From positions 1-29,787 of the IMG/VR virus record IMGVR_UViG_3300034095_000462: DNA of 29,787 bases; one strand, given 5' to 3'. The translations under genes were made by a program, and so were the position numbers. Origin of the DNA: a virus. Below the pieces are notes generated by a model. The model had not been told where the DNA came from. It ran no database searches and saw nothing but the letters and a program-made list of their open reading frames with translations. How positions within the stretch are numbered: the first letter of the stretch is position 1; each line of letters opens with the position of its first letter. This document shows positions 29,367 through 29,787 of this stretch, piece after piece.

Positions 29367-29787
29367 TGCAACAGATCATACTTACAAAAGCTTAGAAACT
29401 GAGGATAAAGTTAATTGGATAAGTGTAACAACTTTAGTTGCTCATTTTAAAAAACCTTTTGATGCTAAGTCTATTGCTGCAAAAGTTTCTAAGAATAAGA
29501 GATCTAAATGGTTTGGTATTGAACCAAAAAAGATACAAGAGATTTGGGAAACTGAATCTGAAAGAGCTGTTACAATGGGAACATATTACCACAACCAGAG
29601 AGAAGCAGATCTTTGTGCATTATCATCTCTTGAAGTTGATGGAAAAAACATACCAATATTCATTCCTAATGAAACAACAGAAACTGGTATAAAACTTGCA
29701 CCTAGTCAGAAGTTAGAAGAAGGAGTGTATCCTGAACATATGGTATATCTTAAATCTGCAGGTATATGTGGTCAGTCAGATTTAGTT
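29350..29787 (+). CDS. PD-(D/E)XK nuclease (Cas4/RecB-like), partial
   Basis: The frame runs from ATG at 29350 to the end of the window (146 residues seen, 3' end missing). It shows MSIYFSATDHTYKSLETEDK, ISVTTLVAHFKKPFD, the GTYYH motif (77-81), PEHMVYL with Glu129, and CGQSDLV with Asp144. This is the start of a RecB/Cas4-type nuclease core; the ExK motif should follow outside the window. Such nucleases recombine or process DNA and are conserved in crAss-like phages. Confidence 0.75.
   Translation, partial: MSIYFSATDHTYKSLETEDKVNWISVTTLVAHFKKPFDAKSIAAKVSKNKRSKWFGIEPKKIQEIWETESERAVTMGTYYHNQREADLCALSSLEVDGKNIPIFIPNETTETGIKLAPSQKLEEGVYPEHMVYLKSAGICGQSDLV

Noticed and set aside
29438-29692. 84-residue plus-strand frame
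   Set aside because: It is out of frame with the PD-(D/E)XK nuclease, which reads continuously from 29350 with clear motifs.
1-29787. Recoded TAG or TGA stop codons, known in some crAss-like phages
   Set aside because: TAG and TGA end several genes where expected (for example 13715, 10148, 16219), and no suppressor tRNA is seen.

Overview
This window is part of the genome of a tailed phage that infects the Bacteroidota, most probably a crAss-like phage (order Crassvirales). The evidence is an AT-rich genome with tightly packed small genes, A-rich ribosome-binding regions and promoters of the TAnnTTTG type used by Bacteroidota. The gene set also fits: an IHF/HU-like protein beside a Cys-rich protein and a PD-(D/E)XK nuclease, a crAss-type ssDNA-binding candidate, a GroES-like protein, DUF3310, and MAEKKFFVD-type tail fibres. 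Family assignments were made by eye. The standard code fits, because TAA, TAG and TGA all end genes.

Layout. Positions 1-13984 are read on the minus strand. From the distal end they hold about a dozen small hypothetical genes (5-3026), a radical-SAM protein of the spore-photoproduct-lyase family and a glucosaminidase (3060-4449). A gene-poor block of about 740 bases follows (4461-5195), which looks like a large structured RNA ending in a terminator. Next come two microproteins, a ClpS-like adaptor, an SF2 helicase, an HNH nuclease, the ssDNA-binding candidate and small unknowns (5196-10835). The region 10836-13984 alternates genes with structured non-coding segments and has short units that each carry a GGTTGAT-type motif and a strong terminator. 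Positions 13985-14276 are the divergent switch, with a very G-rich inverted-repeat element. Positions 14277-29787 are read on the plus strand: a short promoter-to-terminator RNA, tRNA-Asn(GTT), another structured RNA, and an accessory operon (14687-16422) with an Acb2/Tad1-like cyclic-nucleotide sponge candidate, a GroES-like protein and DUF3310. Then come tail-fibre and adhesin genes (16524-26189), a lysis cassette (26246-27380) and the start of the conserved virion/packaging block (27658-29787).

How it works together. The minus-strand half is the early and replication side with host-takeover proteins (ClpS, GroES and the sponge, the last two on the plus side). The plus-strand half is virion and lysis. 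A repeated GTATATTAyTA motif lies 32-38 bases before four structural or lysis start codons, usually just after a terminator. It is a candidate phage late promoter, while TAnnTTTG boxes head the other plus-strand units. The most unusual part of the window is the number of structured, gene-free segments (4461-5195, 10861-11016, 11844-12047, 12574-12943, 13536-13677, 14288-14359, 14442-14645), several closed by perfect stems of 9-13 base pairs.
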